From the NCBI RefSeq assembly GCF_032854445.1, contig NC_088295.1, positions 84,364,644 to 84,428,643 on the forward strand: 64,000 nt of DNA, read 5' to 3'. A program made the position numbers and the translations under genes. This stretch comes from Liolophura sinensis (lineage: Eukaryota; Mollusca; Polyplacophora; Chitonida; Chitonidae). A model generated the notes under the pieces. It did not search any database, was not told where the DNA came from, and was given only the letters and a program-made list of their open reading frames with translations. Shown in pieces: positions 23,401 to 35,400 of the stretch (within the stretch, counting starts at the first letter, position 1; every line of letters starts with the position of its first letter).

Positions 23401-26400
23401 TATTTTTATCACCCTCAGAATACCTGTAGTGTCATGGTATTGGTATATTTTTATCACCCTCAGACTACCTGTAGTGTCATGGTATTGGTATATTTTTATC
23501 ACCCTCAGACTACCTGGAGTGTCATGGTATTGGTATATTTTTATTACCCTCAGACTACCTGGAGTGTCATGGAATTGGTGTATTTTTATCACCCTTAGAT
23601 TACCTGTGTTGTCATGGTATTGGTATATTTTTATCACCCTCAGACTACCTGGAGTGTCATGGTATTGGTATATTTTTATCACCCTCAGACTACCTGGAGT
23701 GTCATGGTATTGGTATATTTTTATTACCCTCAGACTACCTGGAGTGTCATGGAATTGGTGTATTTTTATCACCCTCAGAATACCTGTAGTGTCATGGTAT
23801 TGGTGTATTTTTATCACCCTCAGACTACCTGTAGTGTCATGGTATTGGTATATTTTTATCACCCTCAGACTACCTGGAGTGTCATGGTATTGGTATATTT
23901 TTATTACCCTCAGACTACCTGTAGTGCCATGGTATTGGTATATTTTTATTACCCTCAGACTACCTGGAGTGTCATGGTATTGGTATATTTTTATCACCCT
24001 CAGACTACGTGGAGTGTCATGGTATTGGTATATTTTTATTACCCTCAGACTACCTGGAGTGTCATGGTATTGGTATATTTTTATTACCCTCAGACTACCT
24101 GGAGTGTCATGGAATTGGTATATTTTTATCACCCTCAGACTACCTGGAGTGTCATGGTATTGGTATATTTTTATCACCCTCAGAATACCTGGAGTGTCAT
24201 GGTATTGGTATATTTTTATCACCCTCAGAATACCTGGAGTGTCATGGTATTGGTATATTTTTATTACCCTCAGACTACCTGGAGTGTCATGGAATTGGTG
24301 TATTTTTATCACCCTCAGACTACCTGTAGTGCCATGGTATTGGTATATTTTTATTACCCTCAGACTACCTGTAGTGTCATGGTATTGGTATATTTTTATC
24401 ACCCTCAGACTACCTGGAGTGTCATGGTATTGGTATATTTTTATTACCCTCAGACTACCTGGAGTGTCATGGAATTGGTATATTTTTATTACCCTCCGAC
24501 TACCTGGAGTGTCATGGTATTGGTATATTTTTATTACCCTCAGACTACCTGGAGTGTCATGGAATTGGTATATTTTTATCACCCTCAGAATACCTGTAGT
24601 GTCATGGTATTGGTATATTTTTATCACCCTCAGCTTTCCTGATTTATGATGGTATCGGCATGTTTTTATCACCCTCAGATTACTTGGGTTGTCATGGAAT
24701 CGACATATTAGTGCATAAGGTCTTTCGGTACACACCGTCACATGAGTGTTGGGAGGTATGTGAGAGGAAGGGGTTGCAGACAGTATCTGTAGTAGGAGCG
24801 TAAGTATGTAGACAGTACATGTATGCAAACAGTAAGAACAAGAGTTTACTTTTTGTCCGATTTTAACGACCAAAAACATTTTCCTAACAAAAACAAATAA
24901 ATAAATAACGGTACGGATTGACGACGTTTTATAAAAGTGGACACTAAGCATTTCCTTTGCCTCCCCCGTGCTCTTTAGTACATGAGAAAGCTACATCTAG
25001 TACCACCGAAATGTGAGCGAAACAGCAATACATGCAATGTGATGAAAGTCGAGAGTTGTGATCGATCTAATCCTTAAATCTAAATTATTTATTGTTTACA
25101 GGAGGTGGTGTGGATGTGGTCAGAACGGGGAGATGATCCCGGCGAGCCCTGACTGTAAATCTCGTTGCTATTTCATTCCACAACACAAGTGTCAGTGTTA
25201 TGACGGCACTGATGACGAGTATGACGAAGTGGCCTTAAGTCGGGCTATGGACTTCATGGAAGCTTTACCCAAACCAAATAAACTTCCAGGTACATCAACA
25301 CATACGAGCAAGACTTTATGGAGAATTCAGCATGATCAGGCTACGCATGCGTATACTGTGATCTAGTTCACAGTTCGAAATAAAAACAAGAATTAATGGA
25401 GAATTAAGCATGAGCAGTTATCACGAAGCATCTTGTCGATGATCATCATTTCTTTTCTTTTAATTTTAGTCCACAACACTCAAACTTTTACCAATACTGA
25501 CATATGAGTAAGAATTATTATTTTCTTAAAACAGGTAAAAAATGACATAAAGTTTGTTAAGGGAACGATTTGTATGTTGGCTGAGAAGTTTATTTGACTT
25601 CTGTTTATTCTTGCATATGTGCTTAAGTCTGAATTTAAAGCCATTTCAAACAAGATCGTTGTGAATTATATATATAGTATTCTCGTCTCGATTTGTGGGG
25701 GAAAGGGCAGAGTAGTACTCATGTATTACTCATAAATTACAAGAAAGCGGTGGCCAAACCGGCTTAAACCCGAACCCGGACCGCCATTGTGTGAGACAAT
25801 TTACCCCATGTAATCTGTACCTGTATGTTTTCTTACAGGTTACAACTGCCGAGACGTTCTGTTGCTTAACTATTTCTACCAGTTCCCCAAACCTGTCAAG
25901 GTTCGACAGAAAGAATGCCACGATCTGTGTGCTAAAGTTCCAAGACACTACAGAGCATTGCTCATGCCGTATGTACATGGTCATTGCCAACTGGCTTTAT
26001 ACCTTCACATCTCGATGTTTTTCCAGAAGACCTGATTACACAGTTATCGCTTTTACACAAACATAACCGTTCTACATGATAAATCTTGTTGTCTGTCACA
26101 TTATGCACGTTTACAGAAATTCAGCATTGTTTGAGAGGGAAAAAAATAAAACATAAACGACCTGTTAAGGTTTTTTCCAATACTGAAATGGTTAAATAAC
26201 ACTTCACCTATTGACGTAACATGATTTGCTGCCAACATTCCTATACCTGTATTGAAATTGATTTCGTTCGTGACGTTCAGTCCTGCATGATTTCAGGTAT
26301 AAGTGCGGCTGCGCAAAGAACTTTGATCCAGACAGTGACCCCCTTAGGCCAGTCACCAAGGAGTGTGTTGACGAGATGATTTGCATCGAGTTGAAAACGT

Positions 26401-29400
26401 CGGTATGTTTGTGTGGCGATACCACCCTGGACCCGAACACCTACGCCGACGAAGCCAACGTTGGGCCGTTACTTGATTCGGGTATAATCTCCTTCGACGA
26501 CACACGCATACAAATATTTGCACTATGATGCTATACATTTTAAATCCATTAGTCCCCTGCGGCTACAGGTTTATCCATAGCCTGTCAACCCGCCTCGAAA
26601 CAGTTTTTCTTGACATTTTTCAAAATTGTTCATGGTATTGAATTGAAATTTGTGCTTGGTGTCACCTTGACACGTTATAGAATATGTTTGGGCAGTTTTA
26701 TCGGTTTTCAACAAAATGATGGCAGTTTATGCACGGTTTGAACTTGTAGAGTTTTCCTAACTTTTTTCAATACGGTTTGCCATATGGAATTGAAACTACC
26801 ATGACACACTCTCACGGATTAAGTTTGAGCTTCGCGTTGGTTTGCTACTTTTCAACGAAAGACGAAAGTATGGCTGTTTGTCTGGTCTTTCATGTATCTG
26901 TCTTTTAGACGTCTCAAACCAGTAGTGGGGATATATTGCGAAGGCAATACTTCTAGAGTAGTTGTTCTCCTGTTATTGTGGAAGCTCGCCATAAACTCTC
27001 AAATAATCACCACTGTAGGCTGGGGTTGGATGTCACAATAAACCGCTTGAGCTTAGGCCCTACGAGAGTAACGCAATTAACCCATTGTCATTGCTTTACC
27101 ACAAAGCGGGCACAGGGAAAGTTGTACCACATCCAACAATGTGGCCAAGCCGATTTTAAGACGACAACGTGAGACTCTCGTGAGATTGAAACGACATTCA
27201 AGCAATTCTCGACCAAATTTCGTCTCAATCTCGACTCAAGCTTGGACAGTACATTCATTCTTGACCAAATATCGCAGAGTGCATTGCTTGTAGACTTTAT
27301 GGTTTGGCCATAATTTGGCCTTTTTATTTAATCTTGCCAGATTTTTCCTCAAAATAATTGGTCTTTTACTTTAAGCTTAAATTGGAAATCAATTCGAAAA
27401 GAGCGACATTAGGACGGGATTCTCAGAAGAGTTTGATATATTGACGAGTTTTTGGAGCATTCCTGAACCATATCTTGACTAAAACCCTGCTGTACACTAT
27501 ATATATCTAGATTAGATTCAAAAGCGAGATTCAGTCGACGACGCGAAATTCTGACGAGAGCGATGAATTTTAAGCTGAAACCAAAACCTAGAGATTTGCG
27601 ATTTATCACCCAGATGGTCCATTTTGGTTGACGGCTGGCATGCGAATGTTTCGACGCATAGATTTCACTTAGAATCCTTTGCTTTGACATTTAGACAAAT
27701 TCCGCTGTTTCTTCACTCGAACCTATGGCCGCCCGCTGCTGACTTTTAGGGAGCCCGGTGTCCAGGTGAAACTTCACACCGCTACCAGACCTGAAGACTG
27801 CATACTGACCTGTGCTAAGCTACACTTCAAACTGGCAGCAATCCATTGGGGGTAAGTGTGCCTTGGCCGAAGCAGCATTTGTTGAAGGCATGAAGTTATA
27901 GTGTATATGCAAAAGTCATATATATGACTAGAAATTTTGTCGAACAAAGTCTTCGTAGCTTCTTTTCTGAATTGACAACTACAAACCTAATTTCGGATCC
28001 TCAGTTAGCAACAAATAGGTTATGCTACATTTAATTCATTTCTGTTAAAGACAGACACGAAATACCAGATTTAGTGCCACATACGCATGTGTAATGGCTA
28101 ATGTAGATCTCATGTTAACAATCTGCTAATTGGGATTTATTCATAAGCATCGTTTTTAACTTTCTGTTGAGGGGTAATTGTTTTATATTAATTGATGTTG
28201 TTTAAAAATATTTCAACAGGATTGCGATTTGAAATAATCATATCTACACCAGTTTATCGCATTGCCAAATCTGTGAGAGGGAATGTTGTCAAAAATGTCG
28301 ATTTTGATGTGCCTAACTATAGAATCTTTTACCTGAAAATGTTTTAAAACCAACTCATTTGTATAGGCTACAAAATCTTATTTGCTGTTCAGGTGTTGTT
28401 GTGTGTGTTCTCGTCGACAGGGGTAAATGCACATGTCATAACGAAATGGTGTCGGAATATTTCCCTGCCAGTGACTGTCAGTACACCTGTTTGGCGGACA
28501 ATTTACAACGTGGCTGTGGCAGCAAATACACGGCCGCTGTCTACTCTACTGTCGGGGGGAGCCAAGGTAAATGGCTATTCAACCAGATCCCACATCCAAA
28601 ATGATTTTATAAACTACACAGAACGTTACATGTACGTGACTGCCATGACAACAAGCCTATGGGTATCACGCTCCAAATTACCGCAAAAATATTGTCCCAA
28701 ATTTATCAAACGTCTTAAGACTTAAGTGAAAACATTCAAAGACACCTACAATTAAAATATTTTGTTCAAGCAAGATTAAAATTTGTACACTGCTTCTTTA
28801 CGGCAAAACAATGTACCAACCACAATTTGGGTTTTTTTCCTTGTAGATTTAAGCATGACGTAACTATTAATACACATTTGCACACTTGACTTTAGTATCT
28901 TAAAGGACTCATCAGGAAATGCCAGTGTCATGCAAAAGCTACAAGTGCGGAAGTACAGTTTTTAAATATTTCCACTTTGCCTCACTATGAAGTGCTATCC
29001 ACTGTTCGTGCCCGTAGACGAGTAATGGGAGTTTGCTGTCATGTGTTGAATACCTTCACGAAATGTTCCACCTTAATTGTTTCAGGCACAGTTACGGTGG
29101 ACGAGCTGGAGGATTTACTTCAACAAAAGATGCATTGTGAGTTCTGTCAGTTTGCAAACAAAAATCTTACTTCACTGACTCCATAATGGGTGTTCCACTA
29201 AAATCCCTATTGATTAAAATTTAAAAAAAAAAAAAAGAAAAACAAGAGAAAATTTGATGACAGTATACCTCTGTTGGATAAAGAGCATTTCAAACCTGAA
29301 AGCCTAGATTAATTGGATGTTTTTTCTGTCAGTGTCTATCACGCTACAAATGATTCCTGAATATTTCATCAGTGACATGCTCTTCATCGATAAGACAGCG

Positions 29401-32400
29401 AGAACGACACAGAAACACGCATTTGTATGGTGTACGAAAAACACGAAGGCCACTTTTTAGATATAATTCTTTGTCATATTCGGCTAGCCACCTTTAGATA
29501 TCTGTTTCTGTACGCTGTTTTCAAGGATTCCTCTTCCATTGTTCCAGCTGAGACCAAACTGTCTGATTCCAACACAGGCGTGTCAGGTAAATATTTAAGT
29601 GGCATGGAATGTTAAACTCAGTAAATATTTCCTAAATGTGTCCAGAAATACCCCGTTCACACGGGCAAAGTTAACCTGGTTTAACTTGCGAAAGTGGCTT
29701 TGAGCCAGTTTGACGTCGCCCGCGGGAACGCAAAGTGGGGGCATTTAATCCGGTTTATTTGCCCCAGCTAGGGACGCGGTTTTAAGCCAGTTTCAGGGCT
29801 TGAGCGGGTTTATCTGTGCCGAGATAACGGTAATTGGATTAATTGCCAAGGGTACGTGGACGTCAGGATGACGACGTAAGTACTAAACGGGCTTAAATGT
29901 GACCGTCTCAACGGGCAAAAGTCTGGACTGGCTTAAAACCGGCTTGGTCATATGGGTCGTGTGAATGCACTCATTTTCACAAATGGCTTCGATTTAAACG
30001 AGTTCAGATTTGAATTTTGGTCGAGTGAACGGGGTATAGTATCTGAAGTACAAAGGTGTGTAAGTACTTTAGGTACTAGGATGCAGGCACATGGCAGAAC
30101 ACATGTAAACAAAACTGGTTATAAAAATTCTTGAACATGGCCTTAAACCATAAACAAGTGAATAAATTAATGAATACAAGTATACAACAGCATACAAATG
30201 AGATAAATATAAATATGCTGTACTTTTAATTTAATGCTGCTTTGCTTACGCTCATCGAGCCGTTGTTGTTTTAGTTGATACAATTCCAAAGTCGCCACGT
30301 CATACCAAAACTAACATTTCAGAGCACGAGGGTTGTTATGGGGTTGACCTTTTGGTACACAAGGTCGATAACTACGGGCCGTCTGCAGATTGTTGGGAAC
30401 GCTGTAAGCTGTTGGGCGCCAGAAGTGTAGCAGTGGCAGGAGGGTATAGTATTGTCTTAATGTCATATCTCATCAATATTAGATGTGTTACATGTTTTGG
30501 AGTCATTGAACCACATCATCTCATACAATGGAAATGTGACAAAACACTGGAAAACAACTCGAAAATTCACAATATGATTTGTTTGCTTTATTAATTGTAT
30601 TTTTCTCATTAGAAATATTTATTAGTTAGTAGGTCCATAACAGCAGATGAAACAATACATGCTATCTGTGATATCAATGTAGTGTGTATGCGTTTACCTA
30701 AAACTTAATTTAGTCAATTTATAATCTCTGCCTAGAGCACTTCTAACTGATTATATGCCTTTGTCCCCTCTCATGTAGACGGTGGTGCGGTTGTCCAAAA
30801 AACGGACCGCTTGGTGCTGGGGACCCGGACTGTTTTATCTACTGCGCATTCATCTCACATCCCAAATGTGAGTGTTTTCATGGCGACGAGAATTCCTACC
30901 AGACGATGGTGGAGGAGTTAGTGGACACATTTATTTCTGAGCTACCATCGCCGCACGATTTTGCAGGTACGCAGCGTCTTCCTGTTCCCCAGGACCACAA
31001 GAACGCACATCTCAACCTCAAGCCGGTGTTTTCAAACTTATATATTTACGGGACATATTCTGTAATCAGATTAAGGAGAGAAAGTGAAAAGTTCGTAATG
31101 GATAATGTGATGCCTTAATAACAAGAGAATTTTTTCGAATGTTTCGAAATTATATTTCATCGACTTTATGCGACGTTTATTTGTTACTGTCTACATTTGC
31201 TTTCCGACTATATGATTTTCTATACCTTTCATGATTGAAAACAATTGCAAAGTACAGTTCTGTGACATCTAGTTTCATAAATTTGACTGCCTTCAAAACA
31301 TTTGTTCGAGTTTAACAATGATTTCTAGTTACACCTTGCTTATATGCCACTATATTATTTCCATGGCAGTTCATGTCGGCTTTACGTGATTTTCATTAAT
31401 TTTTTTGTTTGCATCTTTGCTGTAAATAACATAAATCTCTGACATTTTATGACATTTGTCCTAGGATACAACTGTTCCGTACTCAAAACTCTACACCACA
31501 AGAATATCTACCCAAAGGAAGCCGAGGAAAGGGCCCAAGAATGCTTCAAAGAGACGTGCAAACTAAAAAATCGACAATTGGGAGCCTATCTCATGGGGTA
31601 AAAATACTCATTGCAAACTATAATTCTGATTTACACACGTGTGCACAATGGCATCGTATAGTAGGGCATCTAGTTTCTCGGAAGTCGCGGATTTACAAAT
31701 ATTCACGTACCCATGTCATTAAGTTCCCTTAGCGACAACGACGAACTGAACTTTGGTTTAGCGATGATAGCTAATGCTCGTCGACTGCTGATTGTTGATT
31801 GCTGACTTGTTTTCCCGAACATTCAGGTACAAGTGTGGCTGTAAGTTGTCGGACGATCCTAACGATGACACCTTGTCACCGGTGACACAAGAATGCGTGT
31901 CCAGGATGATATGTATAGAGGTGGCCACTTCCGCGTGTCTCTGTGGTAACGAAAAGGTCGACCCACTGTCTTATCAGCCAATGACCAGATCCGGCCCCCT
32001 GCTGAAAACAGGTCAGTAAACGCCATCTGCTTGCCATGCCCTAGGATCACGAAGCATTCTTAGACTTGAGTCAAATTTTCAAATCACCTTAAAATTGTTA
32101 TTTTTTTACGTAACATCGTTACAGGTGCACATGGATTTAAGCTTTGATGATTTCATCGTCTGTGGATTTTGATGTCGTAATAGCAAAGTGTTGTAACAAT
32201 GAATAGAGATTTTACCTTTTTATGCATGTAGATCGTTTTGAGTGTCTCAGTATGGAGCAGCAGAATACGAGAGCGAGAAAGCTGCGGCGCACCGAGTTCC
32301 AGGACATATGGAAATCCTCTATCACACCAGAAGAATGTATCAAAACTTGTTCGGAAGCCGACTATGACTATGCTGGGATTTCACTTGGGTATATATATTC

Positions 32401-35400
32401 TTTTATTCCTCGTTGCTTCGTCACCATATCTCTGTTGCCTACAACCATATCTCTGTTGGTGACGAAGATTTTATATCCTGCTCCGTTGTAGCGACTCTGT
32501 TATAATTTCAGGCCTACAACAGAAGGGTTTAAGCCCTCTAAGAGGATATTGATGTCTTTTAGTCCTCTTTTCTCATTGAAACTGAGTTGCTTGATTATGA
32601 TAGGGCGTCGTTTCCAGGGGCATCTGTGGCTGTCAGCATTATCCAGGTCTGCGAAAGTTTTCCCAAGATGACTGCTCCATGCCATGTACTGTAGAGGGTG
32701 TAACTGATGTCTGCGGTGGACCTTACACTGCGTCTGTGTTCCCTACAGATAGCAGAACGGGTAAGTGTGTACAGTACAGCGTATAACTGATGTCTGCGAT
32801 GGACCTTACACTGCGTCTGTGTTCCCTACAGGTAGCAGAACGGGTAAGTGTGTACAGTAGAGGGAGTAACTAATGTATGCGGTGGACCTTATACGGTGTC
32901 TGTGTTCCCTACAGACAGCAGAACGGGTAAGTGTGTACAGTACAAGGTGTAACTGATGTCTTGGGTGGACCTTACACTGCGCCTGTGTTCCCTACAGACA
33001 GCAGAACGGGAAAGTGTGTACAGTAGAGGAAGTAACTAATGTATGCGGTGGACCTTACACGCCGTCTGTGTTCCTTACAGATAGCAGAACGGGTAAGTGT
33101 GTACAGTAGAGGGTGTAACTGATGTCTGCGGTGGACCTTATACGGCGTCTGTGTTCCTACAGACAGCAGAACGGGTAAGTGTGTACAGCACAGGGTGTAA
33201 CTGATGTCTGTGGTGGACCTTACACTGCGTCTGTGTTCCCTACAGGTAGCAGAACGGGTAAGTGTGTACAGTGCATGGACTAACTAATGTATGCGGTGGA
33301 CCTTACACTGCGCCAGTATGTCCCTATAGATAGCAGAACGGATAAGTGTGTATAGAACAGGGTATGACTGATGTCTGCGGTGGACAAAGGAGGGTAATGT
33401 TATGTACTGAACAGTTTTCATGTCAATCTATCAATATCCTGATACTGTGGGTCTTAATATATGTGTGGATTATTGCTGAATTTAGAACTAACGGTGTTAT
33501 TTCATATTGTCTGTAGGGCAGAGTGTGGAACAGCTAGTGGAGGACCTGGAAAAAGATGCCGAAGGTATTTAAGCTTTTCTATTATCTGTTATTTTCATTT
33601 TAAACTGTTCTGATTTTCTGAAAAAATAAAAAATAAAACACATTTTTTGGAAGCTTCTGTTCCGATAGCCTATATTTACCAAGACATTGGTATGGAGCTA
33701 GTTGTTTATTTACTCAAGAATAACCGGTCTCCGCTAGCACAGTTAGTAGAGCGTCCCCTTCGGGATCGGTAGATCCAAGGTCAATTCTGGGTCCAATCAC
33801 ACCTAGGACCTTAAAAGAGGAAGTTGTATTGTAGCTTCCTAAACTTGGCGTTCAGCATGAAGGCGATAGTGCAACGACTAGTTGACCCGTATCAGTATAA
33901 TGGCTCGGGCTGGGCGTCTTACTTGCCTGCGGTAAGGCGTCTCAGTGAAGCAGCACTAGATAAAAGAGCAGTGCAACAAGGAGGCACATTACATGCATCC
34001 TAAAGATTCCTTCGTCGTCATATGACTGAAAAATTGTTAAGTACGACATTAAACCCAAAGCACCCAAGAATACTTCACGTATTCGACGGCGGTCAGCAAT
34101 ATGGTGAGAAGAAACCGGGGGAAATGGAGCGAGCTGTGGCAGAGCGGTTAATGTGCTTGCGTTCCACTCGCTTTTTATTATTACACTGCTGTTACTGTTG
34201 TTGGTATCTTGGTAACAAAGTATGGTCGATAGCTGTCTTCCAAGTAGTCTTACAAGTTCTCTAGAGATCACGTACCTTCCAAACGAAAAAGTTCGCCACT
34301 ACAGCTTGCCATTGGTTTACTCCGGGTTACTCTACATTTAATATACAATCGCCACCATCGTATCATTGAAAGGTTTTTAAATATAGAGTTAGACAGTCAC
34401 AAAAAGTATTAATTAACGTTAAAATGTTAGACTTGTTTCCGAAGAGAACTTCCATACTAAATGAAAGAGAACAATTTCAGTGTTGCCCTCATGATTGCAA
34501 ACCTTGACATTTCAGCTTCCCTTGAGATAATTCCCCACGTCACTGGTGGCTCCGTAATATCAGGTATGCACTAACCTAGCTCTGAGATCGGTTGGCCACG
34601 TCCCGATTGAACGTTCACATTAACCGCTCTAACTACTCACATTCACTAAACACTTACCTGGAATAATGATGTACGCCATAAAAATAGGTATCCGGTGATC
34701 TCAAAGTAGTTCTTAATTCATATCACCTAAATAAAGACCACACCATCGCAAGTAACACAAATGTAACCGACGCATCCAATTGGACAACATCAGAACTTCG
34801 CAAACCGCCATTCACGTCACTCCGTTGTTGTGGTGGACCCGGCAGCCTTTTTCACAATAGTTGTCTATAGTTTCTTTCATTATTATCACTCTGAATAAAG
34901 TTAAGACACCCAAACAATTTGTTAACTGACCTTTAGATGGTGTACATCTCATTGGTTTCAATCCAATCATGCGACGAGTTTATCTTTTTCTGGATGATGC
35001 AGAATGCGGCTGACATTGGGCTTTTTCGAAGTTTGTCTTGTTGCCGATGCGCCAGGTTAATTTGTGATAAATTATGATGTTATGGTCTTTATTATTCACG
35101 ATTAGCTAGGTGATGCGAGGTCAGAAATACTGCGAGATTACAGAAGACATGTCTTTGTAGCGTACATCTTTGACATATTGAAGACAGCACACTTCGAAAG
35201 ACGGATCTGTATTTCTGAAAGCTAGGCTGGGGAGAATGGAACAGATCTCAAATCTAGCATTAACCCGGAACATTGGGACAAAAAATGAATAATAAATTGA
35301 CTTAAGCAAACTCTTAGCCGACTATGTGTGGCTCTTTCGTGTGGTGTGAAGAAGTCACAAAAAGTTTTTTTATAGCATATTGTATGTGCAGTGCCATGAT

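Noticed and set aside
21209-24699. CRISPR-like array or satellite centromere
   Set aside because: Units are contiguous without unique spacers, the genome is clearly animal, and the unit is explained by local exon-intron sequence.
23236-24951. A 571-codon minus-strand open frame and a 466-codon plus-strand frame (23249-24649)
   Set aside because: Both lie in the 45-bp array. The period is a multiple of three, so any frame without a stop in one unit stays open. The peptides are pure repeats with no domain, and the array is explained by the W1 exon boundary.
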